Assembly (NCBI RefSeq): GCF_013410655.1
Contig: NZ_JACCFP010000001.1
Location: 2,751,501-2,815,500, forward strand
DNA length: 64,000 nucleotides
Source: Nocardioides thalensis
Lineage (GTDB): Bacteria > Actinomycetota > Actinomycetes > Propionibacteriales > Nocardioidaceae
Direction: 5' to 3'
Every line of letters begins with the position of its first letter. Position 1 is the stretch's first letter. The notes beneath the pieces are model-generated. The model made no database searches. It was not told the origin of the DNA and saw only the letters and a program-made list of their open reading frames with translations. Below, piece by piece: positions 9,907 through 17,886 of the stretch. The position numbers and the translations under genes were made by a program.

Positions 9907-9911
9907 ACGCA

Positions 9912-9917
9912 TAGCGT
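9912..9917 (+). promoter_or_regulatory. -10 element TAGCGT, near-leaderless
   Basis: TANNNT hexamer separated by seven bases from the ATG of the 74-residue gene. No strong ribosome-binding site lies between. Confidence 0.45.
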
Positions 9918-9924
9918 CGAAGAC

Positions 9925-10149
9925 ATGACGCCCTACGAGGAGCTCGCCACGCCCGCAGAGATGTCCGCCGGCGCTGCGGCCGCCCGCGACCGGATGGCCG
10001 CCCGGATGAGCGACGCCGCCCGCAAGGCGGTGGCGCCCGCCCCGAGCATCCACTACGACGACTTCCCGCGCGAGGTGCCCAAGCGCGAGATCGAGATCAG
10101 CGAGGCCGCCCAGCGACTGGCCAACGCGCTGCACCTGCACCTCGACTGA
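9925..10149 (+). CDS. Small conserved-type protein of unknown function (74 aa)
   Basis: Charged 74-residue protein with an Ala/Arg-rich helical middle and a C-terminal segment ISEAAQRLANALHLHLD. No membrane helix or signal. I do not recognise a named family. Support comes from a clean -10 just upstream, a codon pattern like its neighbours and a strong terminator 11 nt after the stop. Divergent from adoK across shared twin repeats. Confidence 0.65.
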   Translation: MTPYEELATPAEMSAGAAAARDRMAARMSDAARKAVAPAPSIHYDDFPREVPKREIEISEAAQRLANALHLHLD

Positions 10150-10160
10150 CCCCGGACGCG

Positions 10161-10197
10161 ACGAACGCCCCCTGCCGGCTCGGCAGGGGGCGTTCGT
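10161..10197. terminator. Bidirectional terminator hairpin
   Basis: Perfect 17-bp inverted repeat with a 3-nt loop between the convergent 74-aa gene and the IscA/ErpA gene. Because it is symmetrical it can serve both strands. Confidence 0.85.
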
Positions 10198-10206
10198 GCA
10201 TGTGGA

Positions 10207-10653
10207 TCAGTGGAACGAGTCGCCGCAGGCGCAGGAACCCGTCGCGTTGGGGTTGTCGATCGTGAAGCCCTGCTTCTCGATCGTGTCGACGAAGTCGATG
10301 ACCGCGCCGTTGAGGTAGGGGACGCTCATCCGGTCGACGACGACGGACACGCCGTCGAAGTCGCTGACGACGTCGCCGTCGAGGGTGCGCTCGTCGAAGA
10401 ACAGCTGGTAGCGCAGCCCGCTGCAGCCGCCGGGCTGCACGGAGATGCGCAGCTGGAGGTCGTCGCGACCCTCCTGCTCGAGGAGGCTCTTCACCTTGGT
10501 CGCGGCAACCGGGCTGAGGTTGATCTGGTCCTCACGCCGGTCGGTGATGACAGGGGCGCTCGCGGTCGCCGTGCCAGTCGCAGTGCCGGTGGCAGTGGTG
10601 GCGGGCGCCTCGTGGCTGTGGCCGTGGCCGCCGCATCCGCATGCGTCGCTCAT
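10207..10653 (-). CDS. HesB/IscA/ErpA-type iron-sulfur carrier
   Basis: 148 residues. A-type carrier that delivers Fe-S clusters to apoproteins. The A-type domain covers roughly residues 45-148 with the three cluster cysteines in GGCSG and the C-terminal SCACGDSFH. The ATG at 10653 has a GGAGA ribosome site. The N-terminal 40 residues are unusual: a Cys/His cluster (DACGCGGHGHSH) followed by an Ala/Thr/Gly-rich linker. The extension might bind metal. Position next to adoK matches the mycobacterial Rv2204c locus. Confidence 0.9.
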   Translation of the reverse strand: MSDACGCGGHGHSHEAPATTATGTATGTATASAPVITDRREDQINLSPVAATKVKSLLEQEGRDDLQLRISVQPGGCSGLRYQLFFDERTLDGDVVSDFDGVSVVVDRMSVPYLNGAVIDFVDTIEKQGFTIDNPNATGSCACGDSFH

Positions 10654-10736
10654 GAACTCTCCAGAAGGTCTCGGGTCGGTGTTCGACAGTTCCAATGGTC
10701 GCACACCGACGGTTATTCCCGTGGTTCACCGCGGAC

Positions 10737-11831
10737 TCACCAGACCAGGACGGGCTTGACCACCTTGCCCGCCGTCGCGTCCGCGACCGCGTCGGCCAGC
10801 CGCTCGAACGGGTACGTCGTCACCAGGTGGTCGACGTCGAAGGCGCCTTGAGCCCGCATCTGCACCAGCCGCGGGATCATCGTCAGCGGGTCGGACTCGC
10901 CCTCGATCGACGACCGGATCACCTTGCCCGACTGGAGCAGGTCGATCGCGTCGATCGTGTACTCGGGCGCCCCGAGCCCCAGCGGCACCAGCAGGCCCCG
11001 CGAGCGCAGCGACCGCTGCGCCTGGAGCACGACGGCCGGCAGGGCCGTCGTGTCGATGGCGTACGGCGCGCCGCCGCCCGTGAGGTCCTTCACGCGCTGC
11101 TCGACCGGCTGGTCACCCTCGGTCGGGTCCAGGGTCGTGGCGCCGTAGCCCTCGGCGACGCGGCGCCGCTCCGCGAGCGGGTCCACGACGATCACGCTCT
11201 CGACGCCGATCCCCCGGGCGGCGGCCACCGCAGCGAGCCCCACCGCGCCCGCGCCGAACACCACGATCGGCTCCTCGGGTGCCGGGTCGAGTACGTTGAG
11301 CACCGTGCCCGCTCCCGTCTGGAAGCCGCACCCGAACGGCGCCAGCAGGCTCAGGTCGAGGGCGGGATCGACGACGACGCAGTTGTCGGCGTACGCCAGC
11401 GCGTGCCGGGCGAGGCTGGACTGGCCGAAGAAGTTGCCGAACACCTGCTGGTCGCCGCGGCGCATCGACGTCGAGCCGTCGGGCCGCATGCCCATGTAGT
11501 TCAAGAGGAGCGTCTGCTCGCAGTAGCCGACGTCGCCGGCCCGGCACGGTGGGCAGGCCCGGCAGGAGCGGAAGCTCATGACGACGTGGTCGCCGACGGC
11601 GATGCCCTCGACCTCCGGTCCCACCGCCTCGACGACGCCGGTGCCCTCGTGGCCCATCACCGTGGGCATCATCTCGGCGGGCAGCATGGTCGGCACCGTC
11701 AGGTCGGTGTGGCAGATGCCGGTCGCGACCACCCGGACCAGCACCTCGTCGGCGCGGGGCTCGTCCAGCTCGACGTCGGCGAACGTGAACGGCCCGCCCG
11801 GCTCCTCGACGAGCGCGACCGTGGTCCTCAC
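10737..11831 (-). CDS. Zinc-dependent MDR alcohol dehydrogenase
   Basis: 364 residues. NAD(P)-dependent medium-chain dehydrogenase of the aryl/alkyl alcohol dehydrogenase type. Catalytic zinc ligands are the Cys in GICHTD, the GHEG motif and the later Cys in PFGCGFQTG; structural zinc cysteines are in CRACPPCRAGDVGYC. Rossmann glycine motif: FGAGAVGLAA. The GTG start overlaps the stop of the DUF4334 gene as GTGA, so the two form an operon. The KstR-like operator upstream suggests a role in steroid or lipid metabolism (inference). Confidence 0.9.
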   Translation of the reverse strand: MRTTVALVEEPGGPFTFADVELDEPRADEVLVRVVATGICHTDLTVPTMLPAEMMPTVMGHEGTGVVEAVGPEVEGIAVGDHVVMSFRSCRACPPCRAGDVGYCEQTLLLNYMGMRPDGSTSMRRGDQQVFGNFFGQSSLARHALAYADNCVVVDPALDLSLLAPFGCGFQTGAGTVLNVLDPAPEEPIVVFGAGAVGLAAVAAARGIGVESVIVVDPLAERRRVAEGYGATTLDPTEGDQPVEQRVKDLTGGGAPYAIDTTALPAVVLQAQRSLRSRGLLVPLGLGAPEYTIDAIDLLQSGKVIRSSIEGESDPLTMIPRLVQMRAQGAFDVDHLVTTYPFERLADAVADATAGKVVKPVLVW

Positions 11832-12298
11832 GCCTCGCGCTCCAGCCAGAAGTAGTACAGGTCGTCGATGCCGAAGGCGTCGGAGAGCTTGCCGTTCATG
11901 ATGCCCATCAACGTGTCGTCGTCGACCTTCTTGAAGTGGTCGAAGACCGGCATCCGGTCGTAGACCATCGTCGCTGTGACCTCGCCGCGGAACTCGACGG
12001 GCCACAGCGAGGCCTCGCCTCCCCCGCCGGCCTCCTTGTTGGAGTAGAGCTCGTCCTGGTCGTCGCGGCACAGCAGCGGTACGGCGGCGAGCGGGCCGTC
12101 GAAGCGCTTGCCGTGCCAGCGGACCTTCGTGAGCACCTGGCTCGCGACGTGGCCGGTGGCGAAGTCGCCGCCGCGCCACGAGCCGAGGACCTCCGGAACG
12201 GTGGTGGTGTCCAGGTCGGCCCACAGCTGGTCGAGATCGGTCGGGTCGGCGCTGTCGGCCGTGCGAAGCGCCTCGAAACGGGCACGGGTGTCGATCAC
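11828..12298 (-). CDS. GXWXG / DUF4334 domain protein
   Basis: 156 residues. The N-terminal part contains LGSWRGGDF, the GXWXG signature, and the C-terminal half fits DUF4334 (FDHFKKVDDDTLMGIMNGK). Function is unknown; such proteins often sit beside oxidoreductase genes. The GTG at 12298 is selected because a -10 TAGTGT ends 8 nt upstream. First gene of a two-gene operon with the alcohol dehydrogenase. Confidence 0.83.
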   Translation of the reverse strand: MIDTRARFEALRTADSADPTDLDQLWADLDTTTVPEVLGSWRGGDFATGHVASQVLTKVRWHGKRFDGPLAAVPLLCRDDQDELYSNKEAGGGGEASLWPVEFRGEVTATMVYDRMPVFDHFKKVDDDTLMGIMNGKLSDAFGIDDLYYFWLEREA

Positions 12299-12305
12299 GG
12301 GCCCG

Positions 12306-12311
12306 ACACTA
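12306..12311 (-). promoter_or_regulatory. -10 element TAGTGT, near-leaderless
   Basis: On the minus strand TAGTGT is followed by seven bases and the GTG of the DUF4334 gene. It overlaps the operator at 12310-12323, so a bound repressor would block it. Confidence 0.5.
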
Positions 12312-12323
12312 GAACGTGTTCCA
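12310..12323. promoter_or_regulatory. KstR-like operator TAGAACGTGTTCCA
   Basis: Matches the consensus TnnAACnnGTTnnA known for the TetR-family steroid catabolism repressor KstR at all fixed positions. Located over the -10 of the DUF4334-ADH operon and upstream of the divergent lipoprotein gene. Related TetR proteins bind similar sites, so the exact regulator is not certain. Confidence 0.6.
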
Positions 12324-12375
12324 ACATCGGCGCCAGTGCCGTTCGTCCCTGTGATCGGTGCGGCATGATCGCCCG

Positions 12376-13392
12376 GTGCCAATCGGATCCCGTGCCCGCC
12401 GCGGCTTCAGCGTCCTCGTCCTCTCGTCAGTCCTCCTTGCCGGGTGCGGCGACGACGGGTCCGACGACGCGCAGGCGGCGTTCGAGGACGAGCTCGAGGC
12501 GATGGCCGGCGTCGACGACGCGAAGGTCGAGCGGGAGGCGTTCGACACGGAGTACTACGGCGAGGAGATCGTCGTCGACATGGCCTCCGACGCGACCGCC
12601 GACGAGGTGACCGCGGTGCTCGACGCGCTCCGCCGGCGCGAGCGCGCGAGTGAGGGCGCGCCCCAGGACAGCAAGGTCACGCTCGGCGCCGGTACGACGA
12701 GTCGGGCGGGCGACGACTTCGCGCCGGACGCTGCTCCCGGGATCTTCGGCAGCACCCGCGACCACGCGGCCAACGAGCGGATGGCCGAGCTGCTCCTCGC
12801 CGCGGTCACCGCGCTCCCCGACCACAACGTCGTCGTGGTCTCGCCCACGGAGTGGTCCGTCTTCGGTGCCGCCGAGGGGTCCGACCCCCGGGCGGCCCTC
12901 GCGGACGACATCGACGCGATCCGGTCCGAGCCGCTCCTCGCGGACAGCGTGCAGGGCGACCTGTCGGTCACCGCGGGCGACCGCAAGGCGTCCTTCGGCT
13001 GGTACGAGGGACTGACGCCGGACCTGTTGGAGGCGTGGCACGGGGTGGCCGCGGCGTTCGACCACGAGGCCGTGCGTTCGGTGACGTTCGCCGGCACCGC
13101 GATCTGGATCATCACCCGCCTGCCCGAGGACGTCCCGCCGAAGCAGCTCACGACGCAGGCGTACGGCGACCAGCTGTGGCCGCTGGTCCGCGAGCAGGTG
13201 GAGGTCCTCGCCGGTCTCGACGAGCACGCGACGCTGGAGATCACCAACGAGTACGCGTTCGACGACGACGGCTACCAGGAGGACCGCTTCGTCCGGCTGG
13301 AGCTCGGCAGGGACGCCCGGCCCGACCGCCAGGGTCGCACCTGGATCGACGAGGCGAAGGCCTACCTCGACCAGGTCCTCGCGACCCGCTGA
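12376..13392 (+). CDS. Lipoprotein of unknown function
   Basis: 338 residues. Signal peptide with RARRG, hydrophobic core and lipobox LLAGC, then an acidic mature protein (GDDGSDDAQ...). I recognise no enzymatic domain. It contains a repeated pattern of short alpha/beta elements, one with ADEVTAVLDAL. The GTG at 12376 is chosen because CATGAT lies six bases upstream; a GTG at 12358 is an alternative. Its 3' end overlaps the convergent glycerate kinase gene by 31 nt. Confidence 0.7.
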   Translation: MPIGSRARRGFSVLVLSSVLLAGCGDDGSDDAQAAFEDELEAMAGVDDAKVEREAFDTEYYGEEIVVDMASDATADEVTAVLDALRRRERASEGAPQDSKVTLGAGTTSRAGDDFAPDAAPGIFGSTRDHAANERMAELLLAAVTALPDHNVVVVSPTEWSVFGAAEGSDPRAALADDIDAIRSEPLLADSVQGDLSVTAGDRKASFGWYEGLTPDLLEAWHGVAAAFDHEAVRSVTFAGTAIWIITRLPEDVPPKQLTTQAYGDQLWPLVREQVEVLAGLDEHATLEITNEYAFDDDGYQEDRFVRLELGRDARPDRQGRTWIDEAKAYLDQVLATR

Positions 13393-14447
13393 GCGAGGTC
13401 CGCGAGGGCGCCGGCCGGGTCGGCGAACGCCCGCTCCTCCCCCACGGCGTCCACCAGGGAGTAGGCCGAGTCCATCCCGAGCGCCCGCATCTCCCGCGAG
13501 CCGACCAGCACCTGGCCGGCGAGCACGACGCAGGGTCGCAGTGCCGCGGCCGCCACCGCGGCGACGCCCGCCGGCACCTTCCCGGCGCGGCTGCTGAAGT
13601 CGAACGCGCCCTCGCCGGTCACCACGACGTCGGCCTCCCGGGCGCGGCCGGACAGGTCGACCGCCTCCGCGACCAGGTCGATGCCGGGGACGCGGCTCCC
13701 GCCGAGGAGCATGGCGGCGAAGCCCAGCCCGCCGGCGGCGCCGGTGCCCGCCTCGAGGGCCAACCGACGATCGGTCGCGGCGCCGTACGCCTCCAGGACG
13801 CCGTCGAGCCACGGCAGCCGTTCCTCGGCGATGCCCTTCTGGGGGCCGAACGTCTTCGTCGCGCCGAACAGGCCGGCGAGCGGGCTGTCGACGTCGCTGG
13901 CCGCCACCAGCTCGACGCCCGCGAGCGCGGCGCGGGGTGCGGAGAGGTCGACCTCGGTCACGCCCTCGAGGGCGGCGCCGCCGCGGTCGAGCGGCACGTC
14001 GGCGGCCGCACCGAGCGCCGCGAGCATCCCCGCCCCGCCGTCGTTGGTGCCCGAGCCGCCGAGGCCGAGCACGACGCGCGTCGCCCCCGCCGCGACCGCC
14101 TCGCTGACGAGCTGGCCGACGCCGTACGTCGTCGCGTTCTCGCCGTTGTCGCCACCGGTCAGGTGGACGCCGCACGCCTGCGCGCTCTCGACGTACGCCG
14201 TGCCGCCCGCCATCAGGATGGTCGCCGGCGTCTCGGTGCCCAGCGGACCCGCGACGGTGACGGCCAGCAGGTCGCCGCCGAGCGCCGCGTTGAGCACGTC
14301 GACGAACCCCGGGCCGCCATCCGACATCGGCGCCGTGTCGACCTCGTCGGCGGGCGCCTGCCGCCGCCAGCCCTCGGCGATCGCCGCCGCCGCCTCGACC
14401 GCCGACAGGGTGCCGGCGAACTTGTCCGGGGCCACGAGGATCCGCAT
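13362..14447 (-). CDS. Glycerate kinase (GlxK/GarK family)
   Basis: 361 residues. Phosphorylates glycerate, feeding it into glycolysis. The N-terminus MRILVAPDKFAGTLSA and the motif PMSDGGPGFVD are hallmark sequences; GLGGSGTNDGGAGML is the conserved glycine-rich nucleotide region, and TGEGAFD is the C-terminal family motif. Length is normal. The mycobacterial counterpart (Rv2205c) is in the same neighbourhood. Convergent with the lipoprotein gene, divergent from nadA. Confidence 0.92.
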   Translation of the reverse strand: MRILVAPDKFAGTLSAVEAAAAIAEGWRRQAPADEVDTAPMSDGGPGFVDVLNAALGGDLLAVTVAGPLGTETPATILMAGGTAYVESAQACGVHLTGGDNGENATTYGVGQLVSEAVAAGATRVVLGLGGSGTNDGGAGMLAALGAAADVPLDRGGAALEGVTEVDLSAPRAALAGVELVAASDVDSPLAGLFGATKTFGPQKGIAEERLPWLDGVLEAYGAATDRRLALEAGTGAAGGLGFAAMLLGGSRVPGIDLVAEAVDLSGRAREADVVVTGEGAFDFSSRAGKVPAGVAAVAAAALRPCVVLAGQVLVGSREMRALGMDSAYSLVDAVGEERAFADPAGALADLAQRVARTWSR

Positions 14448-14538
14448 GCGCCCATCATCGCGGACCCGGGAATGCCGCCGTCACGGTGTCGGTTCTTGCT
14501 GGGCTGACCGCGAAATGGGCGCACCCCCGGTCGGCGAA

Positions 14539-14544
14539 TAGGAT
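14539..14544 (+). promoter_or_regulatory. -10 element TAGGAT, leaderless geometry
   Basis: TANNNT hexamer exactly six bases before the nadA ATG. No Shine-Dalgarno sequence is visible between them. Confidence 0.5.
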
Positions 14545-14550
14545 CAGGAC

Positions 14551-15735
14551 ATGACCACCGTCGACCTGCCTCTGCTGCCGCTGGGCCGTGGCACCGACCC
14601 GCTCTCGGAGCGGGGCGTCGAATGTCCGGGCGACCTGCCGCCGGCGTCCGACCCGGACCTGGTGGCGCGCGCACTCGCCGCCAAGGAGGCGCTGGGCGAC
14701 CGGGTGTTCGTGCTCGGCCACCACTACCAGCGCGACGAGGTCATCCAGTTCGCCGACGTCACGGGCGACTCGTTCAAGCTCGCACGCGACGCGGCCGCGC
14801 GCCCGGAGGCGGAGTTCATCGTCTTCTGCGGCGTGCACTTCATGGCCGAGTCCGCCGACATCCTGACCGGCCCGCACCAGCAGGTCGTGCTCCCCGACCT
14901 CGCGGCCGGGTGCTCGATGGCCGACATGGCGCGGATCGCGCAGGTCGAGGCCGCCTGGGAGGCGATGGCCGCGGCGGGCGTCCAGGACCAGGTCGTCCCG
15001 GTCACTTACATGAACTCCAGCGCCGACATCAAGGCATTCTGCGGTCGCAACGGCGGCGTGGTGTGCACGTCGTCCAACGCCGAGGTGGCCCTCGAGTGGG
15101 CGTTCGAGCAGAAGGGCCCCGACAACGCCGACACCAAGGTGCTGTTCCTCCCCGACCAGCACCTCGGCCGCAACACCGCGGTGCTCAAGCTGGGCTACTC
15201 GCTCGACGACTGCGTGGTGTGGAACCCGCACAAGCCCAACGGCGGCCTCACGCCCGAGGAGCTGCGCGCGGCGAAGGTGATCCTCTGGAAGGGCCACTGC
15301 TCGGTCCACGGCCGCTTCTCCCCCGACGTCATCGACGAGCTCCGCGCGAAGATCCCCGACCTCAACGTGCTGGTGCACCCCGAGTGCCAGCACGAGGTCG
15401 TGCTGAAGGCCGACCTGGTGGGCTCGACCGAGTTCATCATCAAGACGATCGAGGCGGCGCCGGCCGGCTCGAGCTGGGCGATCGGCACCGAGCTCAACCT
15501 GGTGCAGCGCCTGGCCACCGCGCACCCCGACAAGAACATCGTCTTCCTCGACCGCAACGTCTGCTACTGCTCGACGATGAACCGGATCGACCTCCCCCAC
15601 TTCGTCTGGGCGATGGAGAACCTCGTCGCCGGCAACGTCGTCAACGTGATCGAGGTCGACCCCAAGACCGAGCAGGAGGCACTCGTCGCCCTGCAGCGGA
15701 TGCTCGACCTGCCGGGCAAGTCGCACCGCGACTGA
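14551..15735 (+). CDS. nadA: Quinolinate synthase A
   Basis: 394 residues. 4Fe-4S enzyme condensing iminoaspartate and dihydroxyacetone phosphate to quinolinate in de novo NAD synthesis. Landmarks: LGHHYQRDEV, FCGVHFMAE (first cluster Cys), TYMNSSADIKAF, NPHKPNGGL, GHCSVH and HPECQHEVV (Cys residues), and the C-terminal MKR-like region MNRIDLPH. nadB and nadC are not in the window. The DUF3043 gene starts 22 nt after the stop and is probably co-transcribed. Confidence 0.95.
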   Translation: MTTVDLPLLPLGRGTDPLSERGVECPGDLPPASDPDLVARALAAKEALGDRVFVLGHHYQRDEVIQFADVTGDSFKLARDAAARPEAEFIVFCGVHFMAESADILTGPHQQVVLPDLAAGCSMADMARIAQVEAAWEAMAAAGVQDQVVPVTYMNSSADIKAFCGRNGGVVCTSSNAEVALEWAFEQKGPDNADTKVLFLPDQHLGRNTAVLKLGYSLDDCVVWNPHKPNGGLTPEELRAAKVILWKGHCSVHGRFSPDVIDELRAKIPDLNVLVHPECQHEVVLKADLVGSTEFIIKTIEAAPAGSSWAIGTELNLVQRLATAHPDKNIVFLDRNVCYCSTMNRIDLPHFVWAMENLVAGNVVNVIEVDPKTEQEALVALQRMLDLPGKSHRD

Positions 15736-15757
15736 GCCGGCCCTGACTGGAGGATCG

Positions 15758-16345
15758 TTGTTCCGCCGAAGCAAGTCCGAGACGCCCGAGCCCGAGACCG
15801 TGCAGCCGGTCAAGGAGGGCGGCAAGGGACGACCGACGCCGACCCGCAAGGAGGCCGAGGCCCTCGCCCGGGCCAAGGCCCGCGCGCCCCGCAACCGCAA
15901 GGAGCTCGCCGCCCGGCAGCGCCAGGCGCGCGGCGAGGAGAGCCGTAAGATCCGCGCCGCGATGAAGACCGGCGACGAGCGCTACCTGCCGGCCCGTGAC
16001 CGCGGCCCGATGCGCCGCTTCGTGCGCGACTTCGTCGACGTCCGGTTCTCGCTCGTCGAGATGCTGATCCCGCTGCTGATCATCAGCATGGTGCTCGGCT
16101 ACAGCGGCAACTCGACCCTGATGGGCGCCAGCACGATGGTGATGCTGGCGACGTTCCTGTTCGTGATCGTCGACATGGTGATCCTGCGATTCCGACTGCG
16201 CCGCGCGCTCACCCAGCGCTTCCCCGGCGAGGACTACAAGGGCACCACGTTCTACGCGATCACCCGGTCGCTGCAGATGAAGTTCATGCGAATGCCCAAG
16301 GCGCAGGTCAAGATCGGCCAGAGCCTCCCGGACACTTACCGCTAG
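15758..16345 (+). CDS. DUF3043 membrane protein
   Basis: 195 residues. A highly basic cytoplasmic N-terminus (residues 1-90, KRR-rich) precedes two hydrophobic segments (VEMLIPLLIISMVLG and MVMLATFLFVIVDMVIL) and a basic tail. This is the DUF3043 family of actinobacteria; function unknown. TTG start with TGGAGG four bases upstream. Its last 4 nt overlap the convergent aldo/keto reductase gene. Confidence 0.88.
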   Translation: MFRRSKSETPEPETVQPVKEGGKGRPTPTRKEAEALARAKARAPRNRKELAARQRQARGEESRKIRAAMKTGDERYLPARDRGPMRRFVRDFVDVRFSLVEMLIPLLIISMVLGYSGNSTLMGASTMVMLATFLFVIVDMVILRFRLRRALTQRFPGEDYKGTTFYAITRSLQMKFMRMPKAQVKIGQSLPDTYR

Positions 16346-17346
16346 AAATCACGCTTCGGCGGGGAGACCGTCTTCGCCGGGTCGCGCTCGACGGAGTCTC
16401 CGAGCACCTCGTCGATCGCCTTCAGCGCGTCGTCCTCGAGCCGGACGCCGGCGGCCTTGACGTTCTCGGCGACCTGCTCGGGCCTGGTCGCGCCGATGAT
16501 CGCCGCGGAGACGTTGGGGTTCTGGAGCACCCACGCGACGGCAAGCTGGGCGAGGGACAGGCCGGCCTCGTCGGCGATCGGCTTGAGCCGCTGGACCTTC
16601 TCGAGCAGCTCGTCGGTCAGCAGCCGGCTGACGAAACCGGCGCCACCGGACTCGTCGGTGGCCCGCGAGCCCGCCGGAGGCGGCTCGCCGGGCAGGTACT
16701 TCCCGGTGAGCACGCCCTGCGCGATCGGCGACCACACGATCTGGCCGATGCCGAGCTCCTCGGACGTCGGCACCACCTCGGCCTCGATGACCCGCCACAG
16801 CATGTTGTACTGCGGCTGGTTGGACACGAACGGGATCCGCAGCTCGCGCGCGAGTGCGTGGCCGGCGCGGATCTGCTCGGCGGTCCACTCGGAGACCCCG
16901 ATGTAGAGCGCCTTGCCCGACCGGACGACGTCGGCGAACGCCTCCATCGTCTCCTCCAGCGGCGTCTCGAAGTCGTAGCGGTGCGCCTGGTAGAGGTCGA
17001 CGTAGTCGGTGCCGAGGCGGCTCAGCGAGCCGTCGATCGACTCCATGATGTGCTTGCGCGAGAGCCCGTGGTCGTTGTGCTTGCCGGGGCCGGTCGGCCA
17101 GTAGACCTTCGTGAAGATCTCCAGCCCCTCGCGGCGCTCGCCGGCCAGGGCCTTGCCGAGCACGCTCTCCGCCTTGGTGTTGGCGTAGACGTCGGCGGTG
17201 TCGAAGGTGGTGATCCCCTGGTCCAGCGCCTCGCGGACGCAGGCGAGCGCCGCGTCCTCCTCGACCTGTGAGCCGTGGGTGATCCAGTTGCCGTAGGCGA
17301 TGGCCGAGATCTTCAGCCCACTCGCTCCGAGGTTGCGGATTTCCAT
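16342..17346 (-). CDS. Aldo/keto reductase
   Basis: 334 residues. NADPH-dependent TIM-barrel reductase resembling the potassium-channel beta-subunit/YajO-type group. Catalytic tetrad elements are visible: Asp and Tyr in FDTADVYANTKAE, a Lys in IFTKVYW and a His in QAHRYD. The C-terminal cofactor region is AAIIGATRPEQVAEN. Physiological substrate unknown. The ATG is six bases downstream of TAGGTT, suggesting a leaderless mRNA. It marks the left border of the accessory region. Confidence 0.92.
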   Translation of the reverse strand: MEIRNLGASGLKISAIAYGNWITHGSQVEEDAALACVREALDQGITTFDTADVYANTKAESVLGKALAGERREGLEIFTKVYWPTGPGKHNDHGLSRKHIMESIDGSLSRLGTDYVDLYQAHRYDFETPLEETMEAFADVVRSGKALYIGVSEWTAEQIRAGHALARELRIPFVSNQPQYNMLWRVIEAEVVPTSEELGIGQIVWSPIAQGVLTGKYLPGEPPPAGSRATDESGGAGFVSRLLTDELLEKVQRLKPIADEAGLSLAQLAVAWVLQNPNVSAAIIGATRPEQVAENVKAAGVRLEDDALKAIDEVLGDSVERDPAKTVSPPKRDF

Positions 17347-17352
17347 TACTCC

Positions 17353-17358
17353 AACCTA
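17353..17358 (-). promoter_or_regulatory. -10 element TAGGTT, leaderless geometry
   Basis: Read on the minus strand, TAGGTT-GGAGTA-ATG. The GGAG is too close to the ATG to act normally as a ribosome site, so leaderless initiation is likely. Confidence 0.45.
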
Positions 17359-17428
17359 TCGGCGCGGTGGTGGCGGGTGAGGAATCGTGTTAATACGTCG
17401 AGGGCTCTCCATCGGTTGCGTGAGCCGC

Positions 17429-17884
17429 TCAAAGCTCCAGTCGGAACCGCTGCTTGTGCGTGCCAGTAGCCCCGATCCGTTCATAGAAGCGGATTGCGCG
17501 CGTGTTCCAGCTAGGTGTTTGCCACTGGAGCTCACGGAATCCGCGCACGCGCGCGCGTCCGACGACAGCATCGACCAGCTGCTGTCCGAGCATCTGACCG
17601 CGGTGGGCCTCGTTGACATAGAGGCAGTCGAGGTGCCCGAATTCTTCTCCCGTCCAGGTGGCGACGTCGGAAGTAAGGGACGCGTATCCAGCCAGCTCGC
17701 TACCGACGAAGGCGCCGGCTAGCTCGACTCGCCCTTCGCGACACCAAGCGTCCAGCCGAGACAGGACCTCGTCGGCTGGTTGGCGCACAGAAGATCGCTC
17801 GTATTCGGCGTGCGCATGGATGAGCGCTGCCAGCGATGGAGTCCGGGAGGGGACAGTGAGCCACTCAACTCGAATCCCGGTCAT
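17429..17884 (-). CDS. GNAT N-acetyltransferase
   Basis: 151 residues. The acetyl-CoA binding motif A appears as LYVNEAHRGQMLGQQLVDAV, followed by the motif-B region TRAIRFYERIGA. Substrate not predictable. It starts two bases after the stop of the AsnC-type regulator gene, so the regulator and this enzyme form an operon. Base composition here is clearly less GC-rich than in the flanking housekeeping genes, consistent with acquired DNA. Confidence 0.85.
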   Translation of the reverse strand: MTGIRVEWLTVPSRTPSLAALIHAHAEYERSSVRQPADEVLSRLDAWCREGRVELAGAFVGSELAGYASLTSDVATWTGEEFGHLDCLYVNEAHRGQMLGQQLVDAVVGRARVRGFRELQWQTPSWNTRAIRFYERIGATGTHKQRFRLEL

Positions 17885-17886
17885 GG

